Source: an uncultured Eubacterium sp.
GTDB taxonomy: Bacteria > Bacillota > Clostridia > Lachnospirales > Lachnospiraceae
Length of the DNA: 34,644 bases
Assembly (NCBI GenBank): GCA_904420085.1
Contig: CAJFUA010000066.1
Location: 1-34,644, forward strand
Reading direction: 5' to 3'
The notes beneath the pieces were generated by a model. The model was not told the origin of the DNA. It was given only the letters and a program-made list of their open reading frames with translations, and searched no databases. Both the position numbers and the translations under genes were made by a program. Positions 17,797 through 25,350 of the stretch are shown piece after piece (the first letter of the stretch is position 1; every line of letters starts with the position of its first letter).

Positions 17797-19458
17797 ATGA
17801 GTGACAATTTAAAAATAAAAGTAATTCCATTAGGAGGTTTGGAAGAAATCGGAATGAATATGACTGCCTTTGAGTACAATGACAGTATTGTGGTGGTGGA
17901 CTGCGGTCTTTCATTTCCAAGCGACGATATGTTAGGTATAGACTGTGTTATACCGGACATCACTTTTTTGAGGGAAAATGCAGATAAAATCAAAGGTTTT
18001 GTCATTACCCATGGTCATGAAGACCACATTGGAGCCCTGCCTTATGTATTAAAAGAAATCAAGGCGCCGCTCTATGCAACCAAACTGACAATGGGTATCA
18101 TTGAAGGAAAACTGCAGGAGCATGAACTGTTAAAAGCCGTAAAGCGTAAGGTGATAAAATTCGGACAGAGCATTCATCTGGGAGATTTCCGGATAGAGTT
18201 TATCAGAACCAATCATAGTATTGCCGATGCTGCGGCATTAGCCATTCACACACCGGAGGGAATTATCGTACACACCGGAGACTTTAAGGTAGATTACACG
18301 CCTGTATTCGGTGACGCCATCAATTTAGCCAGATTTAGCGAACTGGGAAAGAAGGGGGTTCTGGCATTATTGTGCGACAGTACCAATGCATTGAGACCGG
18401 GATTTACTCCGTCTGAGAGAATGGTGGGAGAAACTTTTGACCATATTTTCTCAGAGCATAAGAAGAGCAGGATTATTATAGCTACTTTTGCATCCAATGT
18501 GGACAGAGTGCAGCAGATTATTAATACGGCATGTAAATATAAGAGAAAAGTTATTGTAGAAGGAAGAAGTATGGTAAACATTATCTCTGTTGCAAGAGAA
18601 ATGGAATATTTGAAAATTCCTGAAAATACATTAATTAATATAGAAGAAATGGATAACTACACAGATGACCAGCTGGTTTTGATTACAACCGGCAGTCAGG
18701 GTGAGTCCATGGCGGCATTATCCCGTATGGCAGCATCCATTCACAGAAAAGTGCATATTAAGCCAAATGACACCATTGTTTTCAGTTCCACGCCGATTCC
18801 GGGAAATGAAAAGGCAGTAACCAAGGTCATTAATGAATTGTATCAGCTGGGAGCAGAGGTTATTTTCCAGGATACCCACGTTTCCGGACATGCATGCCAG
18901 GAAGAAATCAAATTAATGTATGCACTGCTGAAACCGAAATACGCCATTCCGGTGCACGGCGAATATCAGCATTTGATGGCACATGGCCGAATTGCTGAAA
19001 GTATGGGTATTCCAAAAGAAAATATTTTTCTCTTGGAATCGGGAGATGTGCTTGCATTGAATGAAGAATCGGCAGATGTGGAAGGAAAAGTGCCGGCAGG
19101 TTCCGTATTGGTGGACGGTCTCGGTGTGGGAGATGTAGGAAATATCGTACTGAGAGACAGACAGAATCTTGCGGAAAACGGCATTATCATTGTTGTGCTG
19201 ACTCTGGAAAAATATTCCAATCAGATTTTGGCAGGTCCGGATATTGTCACAAGAGGATTTGTCTATGTGAGGGAGTCAGAAAATCTGATAGACAATGCAA
19301 AGGAAGTGGTTACCAATGCATTGCTGGACTGTCTGGAAAGCAAAAATGCAGACTGGGGCAAGATTAAAATGGTAATCAAGGACAGTCTGGGAGAGTATCT
19401 CTGGAAATCGATGAAGAGAAGTCCGATGATTCTGCCAATTATTATGGAAGTACAATAG
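17797..19458 (+). CDS. rnj: Ribonuclease J
   Basis: The 553-residue metallo-beta-lactamase/beta-CASP nuclease shows the KVIPLGGLEEIGMNM start and the zinc motif THGHEDHIG (H72, H74, D76, H77). HTGDFKVD, the beta-CASP segment around VVVEGRSM-like sequence, VSGHACQEE, and IPVHGEYQHL follow. The C-terminal oligomerisation domain ends with KRSPMILPIIMEV. It provides 5'-3' exonuclease and endonuclease activity in mRNA decay and rRNA maturation. The AAGGAGG site at 17777-17783 is unusually far (13 bases) from the ATG. Whether it is the RNase J1 or J2 type cannot be decided here. Confidence 0.95.
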   Translation: MSDNLKIKVIPLGGLEEIGMNMTAFEYNDSIVVVDCGLSFPSDDMLGIDCVIPDITFLRENADKIKGFVITHGHEDHIGALPYVLKEIKAPLYATKLTMGIIEGKLQEHELLKAVKRKVIKFGQSIHLGDFRIEFIRTNHSIADAAALAIHTPEGIIVHTGDFKVDYTPVFGDAINLARFSELGKKGVLALLCDSTNALRPGFTPSERMVGETFDHIFSEHKKSRIIIATFASNVDRVQQIINTACKYKRKVIVEGRSMVNIISVAREMEYLKIPENTLINIEEMDNYTDDQLVLITTGSQGESMAALSRMAASIHRKVHIKPNDTIVFSSTPIPGNEKAVTKVINELYQLGAEVIFQDTHVSGHACQEEIKLMYALLKPKYAIPVHGEYQHLMAHGRIAESMGIPKENIFLLESGDVLALNEESADVEGKVPAGSVLVDGLGVGDVGNIVLRDRQNLAENGIIIVVLTLEKYSNQILAGPDIVTRGFVYVRESENLIDNAKEVVTNALLDCLESKNADWGKIKMVIKDSLGEYLWKSMKRSPMILPIIMEVQ

Positions 19459-19470
19459 TCAGGAGTTTAT

Positions 19471-19869
19471 ATGGATAAGAGTAATACGTCAAAAGGGTTT
19501 GCCAATGTTTCATTGAAAATATGTAAATATGTGATTATGGTGATTGTGATTATCGTCTGTGCCACATGGGCATTTAACTTCGGAACGGAAATCTTTGATT
19601 CTGAGGGCGTGGACCCGGCACCGGGTACGGACATGACTTTGACAATTAAGCAGGGAACTACCATGGATGAATTGGCAAAGACATTGGAAGAATATGGAGT
19701 GATTGACGATACCACGGTTTTTAAGGTTCAATCTTATGTCTATAATGTAAAGAGCATTGAGCCGGGAACGTATATATTTAATACATCCAAATCCGGTGAA
19801 GACCTGTTTGAAGTAATTAAAGAGGGACCACAGGAAAACAAAGAGGAAGAAGAAACACAGGAGCAGTAA
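19471..19869 (+). CDS. Short MltG-like membrane protein lacking the transglycosylase domain
   Basis: The 132-residue protein has one N-terminal membrane helix (VIMVIVIIVCATWAFNFGTEIF, about residues 18-40). A domain like the LysM-like substrate-binding part of MltG/YceG follows: MTLTIKQGTTMDELAKTLEEYGVIDDTTVFKVQSY and EPGTYIFNTSKSGEDLFEVIKEG. The protein then ends in an acidic tail. The catalytic YceG domain with its Glu is absent, so peptidoglycan cleavage is not expected. It occupies the place of yrrL (mltG) before the TrmR gene in the Bacillus order. It could be a regulatory relic or a Lachnospiraceae variant. The gene is clearly real (4-base gap to rnjA region, 2 bases to the next gene). 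Confidence 0.78.
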   Translation: MDKSNTSKGFANVSLKICKYVIMVIVIIVCATWAFNFGTEIFDSEGVDPAPGTDMTLTIKQGTTMDELAKTLEEYGVIDDTTVFKVQSYVYNVKSIEPGTYIFNTSKSGEDLFEVIKEGPQENKEEEETQEQ

Positions 19870-19871
19870 AT

Positions 19872-20513
19872 ATGATAACAGATGAGAGAGTTGTATCATA
19901 CATCCGCTCTTTAGAACGGGAAAATAACAGTGTGTTGACCCAAATAGAGAGGGAGGCTCACAGGGACGGTGTTCCCATTATCAGAAAAGAGATGGAGAGT
20001 TTTTTAAGGGTCATGCTGACCGTGAAAAAACCGGAAAAAATATTGGAGCTGGGTACTGCAGTAGGGTACTCAGCCATTTTCATGAGTGAGTGTACAGAGG
20101 ATGCAAAAATCATTACCATTGAAAATTATGAGAAGAGAATCCCTATTGCAAGAGAAAATATCCGAAAGACTGGAAAAAGTGACAGGATTCAACTGCTGGA
20201 AGGAGATGCACTAAAGGTAATGCCAACGCTGGAAGAAAATCAGTTTGATTTTGTGTTTATGGATGCGGCAAAAGCTCAATATATCCATTTTCTTCCGCAG
20301 GTACTCCGGCTCATGAAAGAGGGAGCAGTTCTGATTACCGATAATATCCTGCAGGAAGGGGACGTGCTTGAGTCAAAATATGTGGTAAGAAGAAGGGACA
20401 GAACCATTCATAAACGGATGCGGGAGTATCTGGAAGCAGTGAAAAACCATCCCAACCTTGAGACAAGTATTGTGCCAATTGGAGATGGAATTACCATGTC
20501 TGTGAAAGTTTAG
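19872..20513 (+). CDS. trmR: O-methyltransferase, TrmR-type (tRNA 5-hydroxyuridine methyltransferase)
   Basis: This SAM-dependent class I methyltransferase of the caffeoyl-CoA O-methyltransferase-like family (213 residues) has ILELGTAVGYSAIFMS as motif I near 56-71, ITIENYEKRI, and FVFMDAAKAQYIHFLP with the metal-binding Asp. Bacillus YrrM (TrmR) methylates 5-hydroxyuridine at the tRNA wobble position to 5-methoxyuridine. The downstream U32 gene belongs to the family that forms the hydroxyuridine, so the pair makes a complete mo5U route. It starts two bases after the MltG-like stop and is likely translationally coupled. Confidence 0.85.
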   Translation: MITDERVVSYIRSLERENNSVLTQIEREAHRDGVPIIRKEMESFLRVMLTVKKPEKILELGTAVGYSAIFMSECTEDAKIITIENYEKRIPIARENIRKTGKSDRIQLLEGDALKVMPTLEENQFDFVFMDAAKAQYIHFLPQVLRLMKEGAVLITDNILQEGDVLESKYVVRRRDRTIHKRMREYLEAVKNHPNLETSIVPIGDGITMSVKV

Positions 20514-20583
20514 GACAGATATTGAGAGAAAAAATATTTAATGTTTACATTGTTATAGAGAAAACGGAAGAATGGAGATGAAA

Positions 20584-21828
20584 ATGAGAAAACCGGAACT
20601 GTTAGTACCAGCCAGTAGTCTGGAAGTATTAAAAACGGCAGTCAGATACGGAGCCGACGCAGTTTATATTGGCGGGGAAGTATTTGGTCTGAGAGCCAAG
20701 GCAAAGAATTTTACGTTGGAAGAAATGGCGGAGGGCGTGATATTCGCCCATCAGCACGGAGTGAAAGTCTATGTTACAGCCAATATTCTGGCGCATAATG
20801 CGGATATTGAACCGGTAAGGGCATATTTCCATGATCTGAAAAAAGTAAAACCGGATGCGCTGATTATTTCGGACCCGGCAGTTTTTATGATAGCAAAGGA
20901 AATTCTGCCGGATATGGAACTGCATGTCAGCACTCAGGCGAACAATACAAATTATGGAACTTACAATTTCTGGTACGGTTTGGGAGCAAAACGGGTTGTT
21001 TCAGCCAGAGAATTATCCATCAATGAGATTAAGGAGATTCGGGAAAAGATACCGGAAGATATGGAAATTGAGACTTTTGTGCATGGTGCAATGTGTATTT
21101 CCTATTCGGGAAGATGTCTGCTCAGCAGTTTTATGACAGGCAGAGATGCAAACAAAGGCGCCTGCACCCATCCCTGCCGCTGGAAGTATGCCGTGGTGGA
21201 AGAAAAACGTCCGGGAGAATATATGCCTGTTGAGGAAAACGAGCGGGGGACTTATATTTTTAACTCAAAAGATTTATGTATGGTAGAGCATATTCCGGAA
21301 TTGATAGACGCCGGGATTGACAGCTTTAAAATAGAGGGAAGAATGAAGACGGCACTTTATGTCGCCACTGTTGCCAGAACTTACCGGATGGCTATTGATG
21401 ATTATTTGGAAAATCCTAAAAAGTATCAGGAGAACATTCCCAAATATCAGAAACTGATTTCCCAGTGTACCTACAGACAATATACCACAGGATTTTTCTT
21501 TGGAAAGCCGGATGAAAACACCCAGATATATGATAACAATGTGTATGAAAGAGGATATGTTTATCTGGGAATTGTGGGAGAAAAAGACTCTGACGGCAGT
21601 TTTCAATTGGAACAGAAAAATAAATTTTCTGTAGGACAGACCATTGAAATCATGAAGGCAGATGGATGTGACATGGAGACGAAGGTAATATCCATAAAAG
21701 ACGAGGAAGGAAATGCGATGGAAAGCTGTCCCCACCCAAAACAACAACTGACGGTTCAGCTTGAAAAAGAACCGGAGGCGGGAGATATTCTGAGAATCAG
21801 GAGCGAAGAAGAACAGGTGAACAGTTAA
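20584..21828 (+). CDS. U32 family protein, TrhP-like (tRNA uridine hydroxylation)
   Basis: The 414-residue protein has the U32 N-terminal barrel (KPELLVPASSLEVLKTAVRYGADAVYIGG) and VSTQANNTNY. The signature HGAMCISYSGRCLLSS (Cys near 170 and 177) is followed by GACTHPCRW (Cys near 194 and 198); together these fit an iron-sulfur cluster site. DSFKIEGRMKTALYVATV and a C-terminal beta domain follow. Once called collagenase-like peptidases, these proteins are now linked to prephenate-dependent 5-hydroxyuridine formation in tRNA (TrhP). The neighbouring trmR supports that role. Only one copy is present, whereas Bacillus has two in tandem. The start ATG 20584 has GGAG six bases upstream; in-frame ATGs at 20572 and 20578 are alternatives. 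Confidence 0.9.
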   Translation: MRKPELLVPASSLEVLKTAVRYGADAVYIGGEVFGLRAKAKNFTLEEMAEGVIFAHQHGVKVYVTANILAHNADIEPVRAYFHDLKKVKPDALIISDPAVFMIAKEILPDMELHVSTQANNTNYGTYNFWYGLGAKRVVSARELSINEIKEIREKIPEDMEIETFVHGAMCISYSGRCLLSSFMTGRDANKGACTHPCRWKYAVVEEKRPGEYMPVEENERGTYIFNSKDLCMVEHIPELIDAGIDSFKIEGRMKTALYVATVARTYRMAIDDYLENPKKYQENIPKYQKLISQCTYRQYTTGFFFGKPDENTQIYDNNVYERGYVYLGIVGEKDSDGSFQLEQKNKFSVGQTIEIMKADGCDMETKVISIKDEEGNAMESCPHPKQQLTVQLEKEPEAGDILRIRSEEEQVNS

Positions 21829-21848
21829 GAGCATAAGATAATCGTATC

Positions 21849-21877
21849 AAAAAGCGGACTTGTGGTTCGCTTTTTTT
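21849..21877 (+). terminator. Rho-independent terminator after the U32 gene
   Basis: The stem AAAAAGCGGAC pairs with GTTCGCTTTTT through a five-base loop, followed by a T-run ending about 21877. This is a strong intrinsic terminator closing the rnj-trmR-U32 unit before sigK. Confidence 0.88.
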
Positions 21878-21892
21878 GTGTATCGTACAGGC

Positions 21893-21920
21893 ACGGGAAA
21901 ATCACATTTTGCATAATATA
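21893..21920 (+). promoter_or_regulatory. Possible sigma-E/sigma-K-type promoter of sigK
   Basis: CATAATATA at 21912-21920 fits the sporulation mother-cell -10 pattern (CATAnnnTA). An AC at 21893-21894 lies 17 bases before it, as expected for a sigma-K-type -35. It sits 28 bases before the start codon. The match is short, so confidence is low. Confidence 0.35.
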
Positions 21921-21948
21921 GAACTAAGTATGTCGAGAGGTGCAGAGT

Positions 21949-22581
21949 GTGAAGACTTTTTTAGAACCTTTAACACCAGCGGAAGAAAGAGAATGTGTGG
22001 AAAGGTTTCAGCAGGGAGATAAAGAGGCAAAAGACATACTGATTGAAAGAAATCTGAGACTGGTGGCTCATATTGCAAAAAAATATTACAGCGAAAACCG
22101 GGATAATGAAGATTTGATTTCCATAGGAATTGTAGGGCTGATTAAAGCGGTAAATACCTATAATCCGTCCAGAGGAAACCGCCTGGTCACATATGCTTCA
22201 AAATGTATTGAAAACGAACTTTTGATGATGCTTCGAAGTGAGAAAAAAAGAAATAAGGAAGTGTCACTGAATGAACCCATCGGAATGGATAAAGAGGGAA
22301 ACACTATCAGTCTGATGGACGTTGTGGAAAATGATGAGATAGATACTCTTGACAAAATGGAAAAAGCAGAAGATATTGTCAGAGTCAGGGATTATGTGGA
22401 ACAGGTGTTGTCCCCCAGAGAAAAAGAAATCATTATCAGAAGATACGGATTGGACGGAACGGCTCCAGTCACACAGAAAAAGGTGGGAGGCGATATGGGG
22501 ATATCCAGAAGCTATGTCAGCAGAATTGAAAAAAAGGCACTGGGAAAATTGAAAAAAGCATTTGACAACACATACATTTAG
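21949..22581 (+). CDS. sigK: RNA polymerase sporulation sigma factor SigK (intact, no pro-sequence)
   Basis: The 210-residue sigma-70-family protein has region 2 (ERNLRLVAHIAKKYYSENRDNEDLISIGIVGLIKAVNTYNP), the family-typical VSLNEPIGMDKEGNTISLMDV segment, and region 4 ending in GISRSYVSRIEKKALGKLKKAF. It directs late mother-cell transcription in spore formation. Start is GTG 21949, with GAGAGG eight bases upstream. From this start the protein begins MKTFLEPLTPAEERE and lacks the roughly 20-residue membrane pro-sequence of Bacillus pro-sigma-K. The gene is continuous, with no skin element. A closely related sigma factor (sigma-E-like) is the alternative, but the order and region 2 text favour SigK. 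Confidence 0.85.
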   Translation: MKTFLEPLTPAEERECVERFQQGDKEAKDILIERNLRLVAHIAKKYYSENRDNEDLISIGIVGLIKAVNTYNPSRGNRLVTYASKCIENELLMMLRSEKKRNKEVSLNEPIGMDKEGNTISLMDVVENDEIDTLDKMEKAEDIVRVRDYVEQVLSPREKEIIIRRYGLDGTAPVTQKKVGGDMGISRSYVSRIEKKALGKLKKAFDNTYI

Positions 22582-22642
22582 TGATATATAATAAATACAA
22601 TAAGCTGCTCTTTTTAAATATCATTATGAGAAGGAGTAAGCT

Positions 22643-24166
22643 ATGGTATGTAGAATACACTGTGCTGCCATAACCGGTATCGATGTGCTGCCGGTTTGCG
22701 TGGAGACGGATATTAGTAACGGCCTGCCATCCTTTGATATGGTAGGCCTTTTGTCGTCTGATATTAAAGAATCGAGAGAAAGAGTCAGAACGGCGATTAA
22801 AAATTCGGGATTTCTTCTGCCGCCGAAAAGAATTACCATCAATTTTTCACCGGGAAATATAAGAAAAACAGGAACCTATTTCGATTTGCCCGTGGCAGTA
22901 TCCATCTTATATGCTCTGGGAGTATTGCAGAAATCCGTGGAGGATAAAATGTTTGTGGGAGAACTGAGTCTGGATGGAAGGGTGGTTCCGGTCAATGGAA
23001 TTTTACCCATTGTATTGCATGCGGCAGAAAAGGGAATCAGGCAGTGTTTTGTTCCAAAGGAAAATGCGGGGGAATGCAGATGGGTTCAGACAGTGCAGGT
23101 CATCGGGATAGAAAATCTGAATCAGTTGGTAATGCTGCTGGAGACGGAGCAGAGGGAATTTACGGAATTTATCGCAATGCAGTTCAGGGAAACAGATGAA
23201 GATGTTAGTGAAAGCAGGGATTTTAAAAATATTAAAGGGCAGGTGCAGGCGAGAAGGGCGGCAGAAATTGCGGCGGCAGGCATGCACAATCTTTTACTGA
23301 TGGGACCGCCCGGTACGGGAAAGACAATGATTGCTAAGGCGGCAGCTACCATACTGCCCGACATGTCCAAAGAGGAAACCATTGAAATTTCAAAAATACA
23401 GAGCATAGCAGGAAATTTAAAAGGAAACCTTGCGAATCAAAGACCTTTTCGCAATCCCCATCACACTGCCACGGTTGTGGCATTTACTGGAGGAGGAAAA
23501 AATCCTGCGCCGGGAGAACTTACGCTGGCTCATGGAGGTATTCTGTATATGGATGAGTTTCTCGAGTTTTCCAGAGGCGTTATGGAGGCGCTCAGACAGC
23601 CTTTGGAAGACAGAGAAATCGTTATTTCAAGAGCCGGAGGAACCTTTCGTTTTCCGGCGGATTTCCTTCTGCTTGGGTCAATGAATCCATGCAGGTGTGG
23701 ATATTATCCCGACAGAAATAAATGTAACTGCACAGAACAGGAGGTAAAAAAATATTTAGAGAAAATCAGCGGCCCCATTTTGGACAGAATTGATTTGTGC
23801 GTCCATATGAATCCGGTTTCCTTTTGGGATATCCGGGATGAGCAGGAACAGGAAAGTTCGGACGAAATCAGGAAACGTGTCAACAGGGCCGTCTCCATAC
23901 AACGGGAACGGTATCAGAAAGAAAAGTTTTGTTATAACAGTCAGTTGCAGGGTAATTTTATAGAAAAATATTGCCATTTGAAAAAGAATGAGGAAAATTT
24001 AATTAGAGAAGTCTATGAAAAAATGGAACTGAGTGTGCGTGCCTATGAAAAAATATTAAAAGTGGCGAGGACCATTGCGGATTTAAAAGAGCAGGAGAAT
24101 ATCACCACCAAAGAGCTGGCGGAGGCAGTCGGTTATAGAGTGGCTCAGGGAAGGGGGATTGTATGA
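22643..24166 (+). CDS. YifB family Mg chelatase-like AAA ATPase (ComM-like)
   Basis: The 507-residue protein has an N-terminal Lon-protease-like domain (GIDVLPVCVETDISNGLPSFDMVGL, INFSPGNIRKTGTYFDLPVAVSIL). The AAA+ domain follows with Walker A LLMGPPGTGKTMIAKA near 217-232 and the NPHHTATVVAFTGGG and YMDEFLEFSRGVMEALRQPLEDREI motifs. A zinc-binding MNPCRCGYYPDRNKCNC stretch comes next, and then a helical C-terminal domain. Proteobacterial ComM promotes branch migration in natural transformation. The stop overlaps the dprA start by four bases (ATGA), so the two are coupled and a role in incoming-DNA processing is likely. RBS AAGGAG. Confidence 0.93.
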   Translation: MVCRIHCAAITGIDVLPVCVETDISNGLPSFDMVGLLSSDIKESRERVRTAIKNSGFLLPPKRITINFSPGNIRKTGTYFDLPVAVSILYALGVLQKSVEDKMFVGELSLDGRVVPVNGILPIVLHAAEKGIRQCFVPKENAGECRWVQTVQVIGIENLNQLVMLLETEQREFTEFIAMQFRETDEDVSESRDFKNIKGQVQARRAAEIAAAGMHNLLLMGPPGTGKTMIAKAAATILPDMSKEETIEISKIQSIAGNLKGNLANQRPFRNPHHTATVVAFTGGGKNPAPGELTLAHGGILYMDEFLEFSRGVMEALRQPLEDREIVISRAGGTFRFPADFLLLGSMNPCRCGYYPDRNKCNCTEQEVKKYLEKISGPILDRIDLCVHMNPVSFWDIRDEQEQESSDEIRKRVNRAVSIQRERYQKEKFCYNSQLQGNFIEKYCHLKKNEENLIREVYEKMELSVRAYEKILKVARTIADLKEQENITTKELAEAVGYRVAQGRGIV

Positions 24167-25350
24167 CAGGCAGGGAGTATTGGATGTGGATGGCAGGGAT
24201 TCCATGGCTCTATTATGAAAAAATAAAAAAATTAATCGGTATTTTCGGAAGTGTAGAGAAAATATATCATGTTGATGAAAAAGAACTGGCGGTAAGAGCA
24301 GGATGGAACCCGGAAGAAATAAAAGGGTTGAATGACAGTAAGCAGAGTTTTGACCCTAAAAAGTATCTGAAAATGTTGAGAGAGAAAAAGATAGGATTTG
24401 TATGTGTGGAAGATGAAAACTATCCTGAAAAACTACGCCTGTACGGGCATAAGCCTTATTTTTTATTTTATAAAGGAAAACTGCCGGATAAGAATATTCC
24501 CGCAGTGGCGCTGGTGGGGGCAAGAGCCTGCTCCGGGTATGGCAGAAATATGGCAAGAAATCTGGGAAGAGAGTTGTCGGAAAGAGGTGTGCAGGTTATC
24601 AGCGGCATGGCAAGAGGAATTGATACATATAGTGGAATAGGAGCCTTGGAAGGAAATACGCCCGCTTTTGCAGTGGCAGGGTGCGGGGCGGATATCTGTT
24701 ATCCTTCAGAAAATATAGAATTATACGACAATATTTTAAAAACAGGAGGAATTATATCGGAATATCCGCCGGGAAGCCCGCCTGTTTCATGGCATTTTCC
24801 CCAGAGAAACAGAATTATCAGCGGATTGGCAGACAAAGTTGTGGTGGTGGAGGCGAAAGAGAAAAGCGGTTCGCTGATAACGGTAGAGTGGGCGCTGGAA
24901 CAGGGGAAGGATATTATGGCCGTTCCGGGCAGAGCAGGAGACCGGCTAAGCAGTGGCTGCAACAGACTGATAAAAACAGGAGCGGGCATGGTTACCTGTG
25001 CAAAAGACATTCTGGAAGAACTGGAATATCACGCATGGAATCATGGTGACAAAAAGATGAATCAGGAAAAAATACTTGAAAAAGATTTTTTGTTGTTGTA
25101 TAGTGAGTTAGGTTTACAGCCGAAAAATATTTACGAGTTAATGGAAGCGACAGGACTGGAATATGAACGACTTATGGAGATGCTGTTACATTTACAGTTG
25201 AGAGGTGTAATTGAACAGTCATCTGATAATTATTATTCAAGAAGAGATGTGTGTCTTGAAAAAGGAGATGTTTATGGCAAAGTATCTTGTGATTGTGGAA
25301 TCACCGGCAAAGGTAAAGACAATCAAGAAATTTTTGGGGAAAAATTATGA
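24163..25350 (+). CDS. dprA: DNA-processing protein DprA
   Basis: DprA loads RecA on incoming single-stranded DNA. The 395-residue protein has an N-terminal helical SAM-like region and the Rossmann domain (VALVGARACSGYGRNMARNLG near 112-132; VISGMARGIDTYSGIGAL; FPQRNRIISGLADKVVVVEA; GSLITVEWALEQGKDIMAVPG). A winged-helix C-terminal domain ends near LRGVIEQSSDNYYSRR. After that, about 30 residues read on into the start of topA in another frame, giving a 77-base overlap; the typical family end would be near residue 362. It is coupled to yifB by a 4-base overlap. Confidence 0.95.
   Translation: MTGREYWMWMAGIPWLYYEKIKKLIGIFGSVEKIYHVDEKELAVRAGWNPEEIKGLNDSKQSFDPKKYLKMLREKKIGFVCVEDENYPEKLRLYGHKPYFLFYKGKLPDKNIPAVALVGARACSGYGRNMARNLGRELSERGVQVISGMARGIDTYSGIGALEGNTPAFAVAGCGADICYPSENIELYDNILKTGGIISEYPPGSPPVSWHFPQRNRIISGLADKVVVVEAKEKSGSLITVEWALEQGKDIMAVPGRAGDRLSSGCNRLIKTGAGMVTCAKDILEELEYHAWNHGDKKMNQEKILEKDFLLLYSELGLQPKNIYELMEATGLEYERLMEMLLHLQLRGVIEQSSDNYYSRRDVCLEKGDVYGKVSCDCGITGKGKDNQEIFGEKL

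Noticed and set aside
21274-21834. 186-codon minus-strand frame over the U32 gene
   Set aside because: It is antisense to a clear family member and has no recognisable domain.
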